64,000 nucleotides of DNA, from NCBI RefSeq assembly GCF_003635045.1, contig NZ_RBXT01000001.1, positions 1,178,001 through 1,242,000 of the forward strand. The letters are read 5' to 3'. Of the stretch, positions 28,616-36,525 are shown piece by piece. The notes below the pieces were generated by a model, which was not told the origin of the DNA, made no database searches, and saw nothing but the letters and a program-made list of their open reading frames with translations. Origin of the DNA: Terracoccus luteus. GTDB lineage: Bacteria > Actinomycetota > Actinomycetes > Actinomycetales > Dermatophilaceae. Position 1 is the first letter of the stretch. The number at the start of each line of letters is the position of its first letter. The position numbers and the translations under genes are program-made.

Positions 28616-29047
28616 TCAGTCGGTGGCCGACGCGCAGTCGGCGCAGGTGCCGAAGATCTCGAGGGTGTGCGTGACGTCGGTGAACCCGTGCTCGGCCGCC
28701 ACCCGGTCGGACCACGTCTCGACGGCCGGTCCCTCCACTTCGACCGTGCGGCCGCACGACCGGCAGACGAGGTGGTGGTGGTGATGCGTGGAGCACGAGC
28801 GGTACACCGCCTCGCCGTCGTCGGTGCGCAGCACGTCGACGGTGCCGGCCTCGACCATCGTCTGCAGCGTGCGGTACACGGTGGCGAGCCCGACCCCCTC
28901 GCCGGCCTCGCGCAGCCGGGCGTGCACCGTCTGCGCCGAGGTGAAGTCGTCGCTGGCACTGAGCAGGGCCGCGACGGCGGCCTGCTGACGGGTCGGACGG
29001 CGGGCAGGGGCCGTGCCGGTGGTGCCGGCGTCGGTGGTGGGGCTCAT
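28616..29047 (-). CDS. zur: Zinc uptake regulator Zur (Fur family)
   Basis: 143 residues. The winged helix has TRQQAAVAALLSASDDFTSAQTVHARLREAGEGVGLATVYRTLQTMVEAG; the metal region has a STHHHHHLVCRSCGRTVEVEG motif and a C-terminal CADC pair forming the structural Cys4 zinc site. It is the last gene of znuA-znuC-znuB-zur and overlaps znuB by 4 bp. Together with the tandem operator before znuA, this makes Zur a better call than Fur: with Zn bound it represses uptake genes. Autoregulated through the operon promoter. Confidence 0.93.
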   Translation of the reverse strand: MSPTTDAGTTGTAPARRPTRQQAAVAALLSASDDFTSAQTVHARLREAGEGVGLATVYRTLQTMVEAGTVDVLRTDDGEAVYRSCSTHHHHHLVCRSCGRTVEVEGPAVETWSDRVAAEHGFTDVTHTLEIFGTCADCASATD

Positions 29048-30063
29048 GGTCGCGCTCCCGTCGTCGTCTGCTCCGGCTCGTCCGCGCCGTGGTGACCGTG
29101 GTGGCCGTGCTCGTCGTAGTGGCTCTCGTGGGCGGCGTGCCGGTGCCCGTCGTGCACGTAGTCGACGTGGTCGCCGTGGGCGACCGCCGGGTGCCCGCAG
29201 GTGTCGCCGTGCTCGTGGTCGTGGCGCTCGGCGACCGGGTGCCGGTGGCCGCCCAGCCGCGATGTCAGACCCGTGACGACCGACGTGACGACGAAGAGGG
29301 CGACGGCGAGCAGCACGATCGTGCCGCCCGAGGGCGTGTTGAGCGGGTACGACAGCGCGACGCCGCCGACGGCCGAGACGAGCCCGAAGGCGACCGCCCA
29401 CCGCAGGCCGCTGCTGAAGCTGCGTGCGACGAGCTGGCCGGCGGCGTTGGGGACGATCATGAGGGCGCTGATGAGCAGCAGGCCGACGACCCGCATCGCC
29501 ACGACGACGGTCGTGGCCGTGAGCACGGCGAGCACGATGTTGAGCGGCAGCACGGGCAGGCCGACGGCGCGCGCGTACTCCTCGTCGTTGGCGACGGCGA
29601 ACAGGCGCGGCCGCAGCAGCCACGTGGTGACGGCGATGACGGCGGCGAGCACCGCGAAGACGACGAGGTCGGAGCGCTGCGTCGTGAGGATCGAGCCGAA
29701 GAGGTACTTCATGAGGTTGGCGGGCGTGCCGTCGGGCGCCTTGCTGATGATGACGACGCCGGCCGCGATGCCGCCGTAGAAGATGACGGCCAGGGCGACG
29801 TCGCCGTTCGTGCGACCGCGGGCCCGCAGCAGCTCGATGAGCACCGCCGCCGCGACGGCGAGCACGAGGGCGGCGAGCACCGGCGCCTGGTTCGTCACCA
29901 GTCCGATGGCGACACCGGCGAGGGCCACGTGCCCCATGCCGTCGCCGATGAGGGCGAGACGACGCTGGACGAGGAAGATCCCGACCATGGGGGCGACGGT
30001 GCCGACGAGCAGCGCCGCGAGCAGCGCCCGCTGCATGAAGTCGATGGAGAGCATCTCAAGCAC
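29044..30063 (-). CDS. znuB: Zinc ABC transporter permease with His-rich tail
   Basis: 339 residues from GTG 30063, chosen because GGAGG lies 7 nt upstream; ATG 30054 is in frame. ABC-3 family permease with about eight helices, including the characteristic GDGMGHVALAGVAIG and MIVPNAAGQLVARSFSSGL segments. The last ~65 residues form a cytosolic His/Asp/Glu-rich tail (HDHEHGD, HGDHVDYVHDGHRH, HGHHGHHG), well beyond the family's usual length and likely a zinc store or sensor. It overlaps znuC by 8 bp and zur by 4 bp. Confidence 0.94.
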   Translation of the reverse strand: MLEMLSIDFMQRALLAALLVGTVAPMVGIFLVQRRLALIGDGMGHVALAGVAIGLVTNQAPVLAALVLAVAAAVLIELLRARGRTNGDVALAVIFYGGIAAGVVIISKAPDGTPANLMKYLFGSILTTQRSDLVVFAVLAAVIAVTTWLLRPRLFAVANDEEYARAVGLPVLPLNIVLAVLTATTVVVAMRVVGLLLISALMIVPNAAGQLVARSFSSGLRWAVAFGLVSAVGGVALSYPLNTPSGGTIVLLAVALFVVTSVVTGLTSRLGGHRHPVAERHDHEHGDTCGHPAVAHGDHVDYVHDGHRHAAHESHYDEHGHHGHHGADEPEQTTTGARP

Positions 30064-30913
30064 GGCGTGACCTCCGGGGGGCGACACCCTCGAACGGCGC
30101 CGAGCCGACCGGTGACCACGGGTGGCCGTGCCCCGGGTCGAGCTCGTGGTCGTGGTGGTGGCTGTCGTGGTCGTGGTGCACGTCACTGCGGGCGGCCGCG
30201 TACTGCGCCGGCGTGCCGTCGAAACGGACGCGACCGGCATCCACGACGACGATGCGCGTGAGCAGGCGCTCGAGCGCACCGACCTCGTGCGTGACGATGA
30301 CCATCGTGACGTCGCGCGCCGCGAGGCGGGCGAGGACGTCGGCGAGGACGTGCTGGCTGGCGACGTCGACGCCGGCGGTGGGCTCGTCCATGACGAGCAC
30401 CTCGGGCTGGCCGGCAAGGGCCCGCGCGATGAGGACCCGCCGCTGCTGCCCGCCCGAGAGGGTGCTGACCTCGGTGGCGGCGCGGTCGGACAGCCCGACG
30501 AGCTCGAGCGACCGGGCGACGATCTGGCGGTCGGTGGCGCGCAGACGGCCGAACCAGCCGAGGCGCGGCAGTCGGCCGGAGGCGACGATCTCCTCGGCGG
30601 TGGCGCGGACGGACGCCGAGAGGGTGTGCCGCTGCGGGACGTAGCCCATGCGGGCCCGGTCGCCCTGCTCGTGCAGCGGCTCGCCGAAGAGGCGCACGGT
30701 GCCCGAGCTGAGGGTGTTGAGGCCGAGCAGGCCCTTCATCAGCGTCGACTTGCCCGACCCGTTGGGCCCGACGACGGCGACGACCTCACCGCGGTGCACG
30801 GTGAGGTCGACGTGGGTGAGCACCGGCCGCTCGCCGTACCCGAAGGCGGCGTCCCGCAGCTCGACGACGGGCTCGTCGGTCGCGGCTGCGACCGTGGGGG
30901 ACGGGGTCGTCAC
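30056..30913 (-). CDS. znuC: Zinc ABC transporter ATP-binding protein with His-rich tail
   Basis: 285 residues from GTG 30913, overlapping the znuA stop (GTGA). ABC ATPase: Walker A GPNGSGKST, Q-loop YVPQ, signature LSGGQQRR, Walker B VLVMDEPTAG, switch His in VTHE. The C-terminus has an added HHDHDSHHHDHELDPGHGH segment. It drives zinc import with ZnuA and ZnuB. A GTG at 30919 is also in frame. Confidence 0.94.
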   Translation of the reverse strand: MTTPSPTVAAATDEPVVELRDAAFGYGERPVLTHVDLTVHRGEVVAVVGPNGSGKSTLMKGLLGLNTLSSGTVRLFGEPLHEQGDRARMGYVPQRHTLSASVRATAEEIVASGRLPRLGWFGRLRATDRQIVARSLELVGLSDRAATEVSTLSGGQQRRVLIARALAGQPEVLVMDEPTAGVDVASQHVLADVLARLAARDVTMVIVTHEVGALERLLTRIVVVDAGRVRFDGTPAQYAAARSDVHHDHDSHHHDHELDPGHGHPWSPVGSAPFEGVAPRRSRRA

Positions 30914-31881
30914 GAACACCCCTGTCCGGTCCGGAGCGCCTGCAGGTTGCTGCGCATGACCTCAAAGTAGTCCTTGCCCGCCGACGCGTCGTTGATGCCC
31001 TCGATGGGGTCGAGCGTGGCGAGCGTGGCGCCGGTGCTCGAGGCGACGGTCTCGGCGAAGCGGCCCTCGACGAGGGTCTCCTGGTAGACGGTCTTGACGC
31101 CCTCGGCGCGCACGAGGTCGCTGATCTCCTTGAGGGCGGCGGCGCTCGGCTCGGCCTCGGGGGTGATGCCGGTGATGCCGTGCTGCTCGAGGCCGTAGCG
31201 CTGGGCGAGGTAGCCGAACGCCGAGTGGCTCGTGACGAGCACCCGGTTGGTGCACGACTTCAGGCCCGCCTTGTAGGCGTCGTCGAGCGCGACGAGCCTG
31301 GCCACGAAGGCGTCGGTGTTCTTGCCGAACGTGGCGGCCTGCGACGGCTCGAGCTCGGCGAGCCGCGCCCCGATCGCCTTGGCGACGGCGGCGTACCGCT
31401 GCGGGTCGAGCCAGAAGTGCGGGTCGTTGCCGGAGTGGTCGTGCCCGTCGTCGGCGGAGTGCTGCTCGCCGTCGCCGTGCTCGTGACCGTCCTCGGTCGA
31501 CTCGAGGGTGAGGCTCGCGGCCGAGGCGACGTCGAGCACGTGGCTCGGGTCGACCTGGCCCATCGCGTCGTCGACGGCGGGCTGGAAGCCGTCGCTGTAG
31601 ACGACGAGCCCCGCCTGCGTCATCGCACCGATCTCCTGCGCCCCGAGCTCGAGGTCGTGCGGCTCGGCGCCGGGCTTGGTCAGCACCGACACGTCGACGG
31701 CGTCGCCCGCGATCTGCTGGGTCGCGAACTGTAGCGGGTAGAAGGAGGCGACGACGCTCGGCCTGCCGTCGGCCCCCGCGCCGGCGCTCGGGGCGTCGGA
31801 CCCGCACGCCGACAGGGCGAGCAGGGCGGCAAGGGAGCCGGAGAGGGCGGGGAGGGCGGCGCGGCGGCTCGGTCGGTGCAT
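30910..31881 (-). CDS. znuA: Zinc ABC transporter substrate-binding lipoprotein
   Basis: 323 residues. Lipoprotein signal with lipobox ALSAC (Cys about 28); cluster A-I fold. The zinc-binding His is in GAEPHDLELGAQEIGAM; a His-rich loop (EDGHEHGDGEQHSADDGHDHSGNDPHFW) between domains is the mark of ZnuA rather than Mn-binding proteins; then TSHSAFGYLAQRYG and EISDLVRAEGVKTVYQE. ATG 31881 lies 7 nt after the -10 and 2 bp from the Zur operator, so it is leaderless. Inverted order of metal preference (Mn) is unlikely given the operator and tails. Confidence 0.95.
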   Translation of the reverse strand: MHRPSRRAALPALSGSLAALLALSACGSDAPSAGAGADGRPSVVASFYPLQFATQQIAGDAVDVSVLTKPGAEPHDLELGAQEIGAMTQAGLVVYSDGFQPAVDDAMGQVDPSHVLDVASAASLTLESTEDGHEHGDGEQHSADDGHDHSGNDPHFWLDPQRYAAVAKAIGARLAELEPSQAATFGKNTDAFVARLVALDDAYKAGLKSCTNRVLVTSHSAFGYLAQRYGLEQHGITGITPEAEPSAAALKEISDLVRAEGVKTVYQETLVEGRFAETVASSTGATLATLDPIEGINDASAGKDYFEVMRSNLQALRTGQGCS

Positions 31882-31883
31882 GG

Positions 31884-31916
31884 TGACAATCATTCTCACA
31901 ATGAGAATGATTGTCA
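31884..31916. promoter_or_regulatory. Tandem Zur boxes over the znuA promoter
   Basis: TGACAATCATTCTCA (31884-31898) and its exact reverse complement TGAGAATGATTGTCA (31902-31916), 3 bp apart. Each arm is itself a near-palindromic TGANAATNATTNTCA Zur-type box, so two dimers can bind. The boxes span from the -35 to the start codon. Confidence 0.92.
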
Positions 31917-31917
31917 A
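31889..31917 (-). promoter_or_regulatory. znuA promoter
   Basis: Minus-strand TTGACA (31912-31917), 17-nt spacer, AATGAT (31889-31894), 7 nt, ATG. Both hexamers lie inside the Zur boxes, which explains repression by simple occlusion. Confidence 0.75.
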
Positions 31918-31938
31918 AAGCGGTGGATGCCGGTCGGC

Positions 31939-32229
31939 TCAGCCCCGAGGGAAGAACCGGACGATCGTCACCGCGGCGGCCAGTGTCAGCACCGCGAGAC
32001 GCATGAGCTGCTCGGGCATCGTCAGCCGCGGCCAGGTCAGGTAGAGCAGCCACGCGACGAGCACCGTGACGAGCGCGAAGGCGATCCCGCCCCACGGCGC
32101 CGGGGCGAAGACCCCCACGAGCAGGACGACGACGAGCCCCCCGAGGAAGAGGGGCCGGGGGACGGAGTTGACCCGCTCCGCGAGGGGAGCGGACGCGTGC
32201 TCGACACGGGAACGAAAGCTCAGGGCCAC
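31939..32229 (-). CDS. DUF6703 family membrane protein
   Basis: 96 residues from GTG 32229, leaderless (minus-strand TACCCT 6 nt upstream). After an Arg/His-containing N-terminus there are two clear helices (about 33-50 and 53-70) and a third at about 78-92, with RP.FLGG and [19 protein letters not shown] typical of this small actinobacterial family. No function known. It lies between znuA and the divergent glyS. A longer reading would overlap the promoter. Confidence 0.8.
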   Translation of the reverse strand: MALSFRSRVEHASAPLAERVNSVPRPLFLGGLVVVLLVGVFAPAPWGGIAFALVTVLVAWLLYLTWPRLTMPEQLMRLAVLTLAAAVTIVRFFPRG

Positions 32230-32235
32230 GGGAGC

Positions 32236-32241
32236 AGGGTA
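32236..32241 (-). promoter_or_regulatory. -10 box of leaderless DUF6703 gene
   Basis: Minus-strand TACCCT, 6 nt before GTG 32229. Confidence 0.5.
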
Positions 32242-32323
32242 CGGGCTCACCGGCATCCGGCCGTCGGACGTCGGGACGCGTCGTGCCCCGCGGGCGGTGG
32301 CGAGGCCGGCCCCCGAGGGCCGA

Positions 32324-32329
32324 TAACCT
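32324..32329 (+). promoter_or_regulatory. -10 box of leaderless glyS
   Basis: TAACCT, 7 nt before ATG 32337. Confidence 0.55.
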
Positions 32330-32336
32330 GTGCGGC

Positions 32337-33731
32337 ATGGCCAAGCAGACCTCAACCGTGGACACCGTCGTCAGCCTCTGCAAGCGCAGGGGCTTCGTCT
32401 TCCCGTGCGGTGAGATCTACGGAGGCACCCGCTCGGCCTGGGACTACGGGCCCCTCGGCGTCGAGCTCAAGGAGAACATCAAGCGCCAGTGGTGGAAGGC
32501 GATGGTGACGAGCCGCGACGACGTCGTCGGCCTCGACTCCTCGATCATCCTGCCGCGCGAGACGTGGGTGGCCTCGGGCCACGTCGGCACCTTCACCGAC
32601 CCGCTCGTCGAGTGCCTCAACTGCCACCGCCGCCGCCGGCAGGACCACCTGCAGGAGGCGCTCGCGGAGAAGAAGGGCATCGAGGACCCCGACACGATCC
32701 CGATGACCGACATCGTCTGCCCCGACTGCGGCACGAAGGGTCAGTGGACCGAGCCGCGCGACTTCCAGATGATGCTCAAGACCTACCTCGGCGTCATCGA
32801 GGACGAGGCGGGGCTGCACTACCTGCGCCCCGAGACCGCGCAGGGCATCTTCATCAACTTCAACAACGTCATGACTGCCACGCGCAAGAAGCCGCCGTTC
32901 GGCATCGCCCAGACCGGCAAGAGCTTCCGCAACGAGATCACGCCCGGCAACTTCATCTTCCGCACCCGCGAGTTCGAGCAGATGGAGATGGAGTTCTTCG
33001 TCAAGCCCGGCGAGGACGCCGAGTGGCACCAGTACTGGATCGACGAGCGCACCCGCTGGTACACCGACCTCGGCATCAACCCCGACAACCTGCGCCACTA
33101 CGAGCACGCGCCCGAGAAGCTGTCGCACTACTCGACGCGCACCGTCGACATCGAGTACCGGTTCGGGTTCTCCGGCTCCGAGTGGGGCGAGCTCGAGGGC
33201 GTGGCCAACCGCACCGACTTCGACCTCTCGACGCACTCGAAGCACTCGGGCACCGACCTCGTCTACTTCGACCAGGCGAGCGGCGAGAAGTACACGCCGT
33301 ACGTCATCGAGCCCGCGGCCGGTCTGTCGCGCTCGCTCATGACCTTCCTCGTCGACGCGTACCACGAGGACGAGGCGCCGAACACGAAGGGCGGCGTCGA
33401 CAAGCGTGTCGTGCTGCGCCTCGACCCCCGTCTGGCGCCGGTCAAGGCCGCGGTGCTGCCGCTGTCGCGCAACACCGACCTCTCGCCCAAGGCCCGCGAC
33501 CTCGCGGCGACGCTGCGCCGGCACTGGAACATCGACTTCGACGACTCCGGCGCCATCGGCAAGCGCTACCGCCGCCAGGACGAGATCGGCACGCCGTTCT
33601 GCATCACGGTCGACTTCGACACCCTCGACGACCAGGCCGTGACCATCCGCGAGCGCGACTCGATGGGCCAGGAGCGCATCGCCCTCGACCAGGTCGAGGG
33701 CTACCTCGCGCAGCGCCTCGTCGGCTGCTGA
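32337..33731 (+). CDS. glyS: Glycine--tRNA ligase (single-chain alpha2 type)
   Basis: 464-residue class II synthetase. Motif 1 region [25 protein letters not shown]; zinc-binding insertion CLNCHRR...CPDCGTKG; motif 2 [23 protein letters not shown]; motif 3 with [10 protein letters not shown]; anticodon-binding domain from about 365. Charges tRNA-Gly. ATG 32337 is supported by the -10 spacing and the usual start; an in-frame upstream ATG reads through the promoter. Confidence 0.97.
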   Translation: MAKQTSTVDTVVSLCKRRGFVFPCGEIYGGTRSAWDYGPLGVELKENIKRQWWKAMVTSRDDVVGLDSSIILPRETWVASGHVGTFTDPLVECLNCHRRRRQDHLQEALAEKKGIEDPDTIPMTDIVCPDCGTKGQWTEPRDFQMMLKTYLGVIEDEAGLHYLRPETAQGIFINFNNVMTATRKKPPFGIAQTGKSFRNEITPGNFIFRTREFEQMEMEFFVKPGEDAEWHQYWIDERTRWYTDLGINPDNLRHYEHAPEKLSHYSTRTVDIEYRFGFSGSEWGELEGVANRTDFDLSTHSKHSGTDLVYFDQASGEKYTPYVIEPAAGLSRSLMTFLVDAYHEDEAPNTKGGVDKRVVLRLDPRLAPVKAAVLPLSRNTDLSPKARDLAATLRRHWNIDFDDSGAIGKRYRRQDEIGTPFCITVDFDTLDDQAVTIRERDSMGQERIALDQVEGYLAQRLVGC

Positions 33732-33755
33732 GGGCCCACCGCCACCACCGCTGAC

Positions 33756-33791
33756 GGATGCCGTCGCGCCCACTCGGGTGCGACGTCATCC
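33756..33791. terminator. glyS terminator hairpin
   Basis: GGATGCCGTCGC (33756-33767) pairs with GCGACGTCATCC (33780-33791), one mismatch, 12-nt loop. The left arm contains the dispersed heptamer. Confidence 0.7.
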
Positions 33792-33826
33792 TCGCGTCGT
33801 GGCCCGGTCCGCCCTAAGCCTGCCTC

Positions 33827-33870
33827 TGATGGAGGTTGTGCGCTGCCCCGGCGACGACGTACCTCCACGG
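33827..33870. repeat. 44-bp intergenic hairpin element, copy B
   Basis: Arms TGGAGGT (33830-33836) and ACCTCCA (33861-33867); the left tip (TGATGG) has decayed from CCGTGG. Length is 44 bp as in the other copies, centre CCCGGCGACGACG. It lies between glyS and the HEAT gene. Confidence 0.75.
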
Positions 33871-33901
33871 GGTGACGGGTGGGAGGGGGCATGCTGGGGC
33901 G

Positions 33902-34483
33902 ATGGGTGGCGCCACGACCGTTCCGGAGGCCGTGCTCGACGCGACACCGTCGGCGCGGGCGGCGGCCGCTGTCGACGCCCTGGGCACTGACGTCGTGTCG
34001 GGGTGGTGTGCCGACCTGCTCGGCGGGCGAGTGGCGTGGGGCGACTCGGACGCGCCCGACGTCGGCTGGCTCGCCGGCCGGGTCGGCTCGACGTGGGGGT
34101 CGCCGTCCCGGCTCGACGGCGACACCCGCTACTGGTCGCGCGTGTGGGCGGCCCGCACCCTCCTGCACGCCGGGCCGGGACCGGCCACCGCCGACGTGGT
34201 CGCGGCCCTGGCCGACCCGGCGTGGCGGGTGCGGGAGATGGCGGCCAAGGTGTGCGCGCGGTGGGCGGTCGCGGAGGCGGCCGACCCGTGCCGGCGGCTC
34301 GTCGACGACGAGACCCCTCGGGTCCGGCTCGCCGCGCTGCGGGTGCTCGCGGCGGTGGGGGAGGGCGAGCACGCCGAGGCGGTGGCCCGGGCCCTCGACG
34401 ACACCGATCCGGCCGTGCGCGACGCGGCCGAGCGGGCCCTGACCCGGCTCGAGCAGCGCCTCGACCGCCCCCTCCACCCCTGA
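33902..34483 (+). CDS. HEAT-repeat domain protein
   Basis: 193 residues from ATG 33902 (CATGCT is 6 nt upstream, a possible leaderless -10). The C-terminal half consists of three helical HEAT/PBS-lyase-like repeats: ADPAWRVREMAAKVCARWAV, DDETPRVRLAALRVLAAVGE and DDTDPAVRDAAERALTRLEQ. The N-terminal half (WCADLLGG...WGSPSRLDGDTRYWSRVWAARTLLHAG) looks like further divergent helices. Such scaffolds bind proteins or nucleic acids; no enzymatic motif is seen. The gene is bracketed by 44-bp hairpin copies B and C. Confidence 0.8.
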   Translation: MGGATTVPEAVLDATPSARAAAAVDALGTDVVSGWCADLLGGRVAWGDSDAPDVGWLAGRVGSTWGSPSRLDGDTRYWSRVWAARTLLHAGPGPATADVVAALADPAWRVREMAAKVCARWAVAEAADPCRRLVDDETPRVRLAALRVLAAVGEGEHAEAVARALDDTDPAVRDAAERALTRLEQRLDRPLHP

Positions 34484-34511
34484 GGTCGACTTGTGGTCGG
34501 GGCGATGACCC

Positions 34512-34555
34512 CCGTGGAGGGTTTGCGCGGCCAGGACGACGACGATCCTCCACGG
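34512..34555. repeat. 44-bp intergenic hairpin element, copy C
   Basis: Perfect arms CCGTGGAGG and CCTCCACGG (extendable to 11 bp with flanking C/G), centre CAGGACGACGACG. It lies between the HEAT and DUF559 genes. Confidence 0.9.
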
Positions 34556-34624
34556 GGCCGGGCGTGGGTCGCGACCTGTTGACGGACTCGGCGGCGGCCG
34601 GCCGCGATCGGTCAACATCGGGAC

Positions 34625-35563
34625 ATGGCGCGCACCCTGCAGACGGTCACGCGGGCGCAGTGGGGGCTCGTCACGAGGCGCCAGGCGCTCGAGCTGGGCC
34701 TGAGCGACGCGGCGCTGCGGTGGCGCGTGACATCGGGCCGGTGGCGGCGGGTGCACCCCGGCGTCTTCCAGACCCTGCCCGGACGCGACGACTGGCAGAC
34801 GACCGCTCTCGCCGGGCTGCTGCACGTCGGCATCCCCGCCGCTCTCTGCGGCCCCAGCGCCGGCTACCTCTGGGGTCTGGTGCCCGCGCCGGGGCCGTTG
34901 GTGCACATCGTCGTGCCGACGAGCCGCCGACCTGACCCGGCGCCGGGCCTCGTGATCTCGCGCAGCCGCTTCGCCCTCGATCGCACCGACGAGCGCGCGT
35001 GGCCCCACCGCATCGGTGTCGACCACACGGTCTTCGACCTCGCGCAGGGCCAGCCCCTCGACCGCGCGGTGGCGCTGGTCGCCAAGGCCGTGCAGTCGCG
35101 TCGCACGACCGTCCGCAACCTCAGGTCGGCGCTCGAGCTGCGGCCCAACCAGACCCTGCGGACGCTGCTGCTCGAGGTGCTCGACGACGTCTCGACCGGC
35201 ATCGAGAGTGCTGCCGAGCTGCGTTACCTGCGCGACGTCGAGCGGTCGCACGGACTGCCGAGGGCCGAGCACCAGCGGCCGGGCCTCGACCGGACCGTCT
35301 GCGACAACGATTACGAGCCGGTGCGCATGAAGGTCGAGGTCGACGGCAGGCTCGGCCACGCCGGGTGGAGCCACCAGCAGCGTGATGGTCGCCGCGACCG
35401 TCGTCACGCCACCGGGGGGTGGCTGACGATCCGCGTGTTCTGGACCGACGTGGCGGGCTCGCCGTGCGAGACGGCGTCCGACCTGGCCGCGATCATGGCG
35501 TCGCGCGGATGGCGAGGCACGCCCCGGCCCTGCCGTCGCCGCGGCTGTGGCGTCTCGGCCTGA
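34625..35563 (+). CDS. AbiEi-like / DUF559 domain protein
   Basis: 312 residues. The N-terminal winged helix (1-60, GLVTRRQALELGLSDAALRWRVTSGRWRRVHPGVFQTL) is the AbiEi-antitoxin-like DNA-binding domain. The C-terminal part (about 190-300) is DUF559, a Vsr-like endonuclease fold, with VEVDGRLGHAGWSHQQRDGRRDRRHATGGWLTIRVFWTDV (Asp/Glu and Gln-x-Asp positions). No AbiEii-type toxin is next to it. Actinobacterial genomes carry many such solo proteins; whether they cut DNA is unproven. ATG 34625 has CAACAT 6 nt upstream (possible leaderless). It is flanked by hairpin copies C and D. Confidence 0.85.
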   Translation: MARTLQTVTRAQWGLVTRRQALELGLSDAALRWRVTSGRWRRVHPGVFQTLPGRDDWQTTALAGLLHVGIPAALCGPSAGYLWGLVPAPGPLVHIVVPTSRRPDPAPGLVISRSRFALDRTDERAWPHRIGVDHTVFDLAQGQPLDRAVALVAKAVQSRRTTVRNLRSALELRPNQTLRTLLLEVLDDVSTGIESAAELRYLRDVERSHGLPRAEHQRPGLDRTVCDNDYEPVRMKVEVDGRLGHAGWSHQQRDGRRDRRHATGGWLTIRVFWTDVAGSPCETASDLAAIMASRGWRGTPRPCRRRGCGVSA

Positions 35564-35564
35564 C

Positions 35565-35608
35565 CCGTGGAGGTTCTCCGTCGCCCTGACGTCGAGAAAC
35601 CTCCACGG
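35565..35608. repeat. 44-bp intergenic hairpin element, copy D (inverted)
   Basis: Arms CCGTGGAGGTTCTC and GAGAAACCTCCACGG. Read on the minus strand it matches copy A at about 38 of 44 positions without gaps. It lies 1 bp after the DUF559 stop, before the convergent rhodanese gene, so it may terminate both. Confidence 0.9.
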
Positions 35609-35627
35609 CCCGCAGGACGGCGTCGGG

Positions 35628-36500
35628 TCAGCCGGGGGTGGGGCCGGTCGCGACGGGGCGCTCGGGGTCGCGCACCCAGTCGCTCCACGACCCGGGGTAG
35701 AGCGTCGCGTCCACTCCGATCTCGGCCAGGGCGAGGGCGTGGTGGGCGGCGGTGACGCCCGAGCCGCAGTAGACCGCCACCTCGTCGGCTCCGACGGTCC
35801 CGGGACCGACCGAGGCCCAGTGGTCGGCGAGGTCGCGGCGGAAGGTCCCGTCGGGCGCGACCCAGGCCCGCGTCGGGCTGTTGACGGCGCCGGGCACGTG
35901 GCCCGCGACCGGGTCGAGCGGCTCGGTCTCGCCCGAGTAGCGCTCGGGGTCGCGTGCGTCGAGCAGCACCGCGCGCCGGGCCCAGGCGGCCGCCCCGTCG
36001 GCGTCGAGCACCGGCAGCGAGCCCGGCCGCACCGTCACGTCGCCCTCCCGCGGCTGCGGCTCGTGGGTGCTCACGGGCAGCCCGGCCGCCTGCCACGCCG
36101 CCAGCCCACCGTCGAGCACCCGCACGTCGGTCAGCCCCGCCCACCGGAACACCCACCACGCCCGCGCCGCCGCGAACGACTCGCGCCCGTCGTAGACGAC
36201 GACCCGGCTCCCGTCACCGACGCCGCAGCGGCGCAGGGCCTCCTGCACGACCGACGCCTCCGGCAGCGGATGCCGGCCACCCTCGCCGGGCGCGCCCGCG
36301 AGCTCGGTGTCGAGGTCGACGAAGAAGGCGCCCGGTAGGTGGCCCGCGTCGTAGTCGGGGCGACCGATCGGCCCGGACGACGCCGACCGCCCGCTGCTGA
36401 GGCGCCACTGCACGTCGACGAGCACCGGTCCCTCGACCTGTCGCTCGGCGTCCTGCTCGATCTCGGCGGAGAGGTCCCGGGCACTGACGAGGTGGCTCAT
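35628..36500 (-). CDS. Sulfurtransferase with tandem rhodanese domains
   Basis: 290 residues. The N-terminal rhodanese domain (1-140) is catalytically dead: the loop reads VVYDGRES, with Asp where Cys belongs. The C-terminal domain (about 160-290) has the active Cys245 in VAVYCGSGVTAAHHAL. Such proteins move sulfane sulfur from thiosulfate or 3-mercaptopyruvate to an acceptor; the CGSGVTA loop is closer to mercaptopyruvate-type enzymes (CG[S/T]GVTA) than thiosulfate-type (CRxGx[R/T]). ATG 36500 has minus-strand CACGAT at 6 nt, a leaderless start. Confidence 0.93.
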   Translation of the reverse strand: MSHLVSARDLSAEIEQDAERQVEGPVLVDVQWRLSSGRSASSGPIGRPDYDAGHLPGAFFVDLDTELAGAPGEGGRHPLPEASVVQEALRRCGVGDGSRVVVYDGRESFAAARAWWVFRWAGLTDVRVLDGGLAAWQAAGLPVSTHEPQPREGDVTVRPGSLPVLDADGAAAWARRAVLLDARDPERYSGETEPLDPVAGHVPGAVNSPTRAWVAPDGTFRRDLADHWASVGPGTVGADEVAVYCGSGVTAAHHALALAEIGVDATLYPGSWSDWVRDPERPVATGPTPG

Positions 36501-36506
36501 GCGGCC

Positions 36507-36519
36507 ATCGTGGCATCCT
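36507..36519. promoter_or_regulatory. Back-to-back -10 boxes of a divergent leaderless pair
   Basis: Minus-strand CACGAT (36507-36512) and plus-strand CATCCT (36514-36519) are one base apart, each 6 nt from its start codon (36500 and 36526). Both hexamers have C instead of T first, so they are weak. Confidence 0.45.
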
Positions 36520-36525
36520 CGGCCC

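Noticed and set aside
28616-29047. Fur (iron) rather than Zur
   Set aside because: The operon partners, His-rich tails and Zur-type operator all point to zinc.
34625-35563. AbiEi-like protein as half of a type IV toxin-antitoxin pair
   Set aside because: No AbiEii nucleotidyltransferase gene is adjacent; the C-terminus is DUF559 instead.
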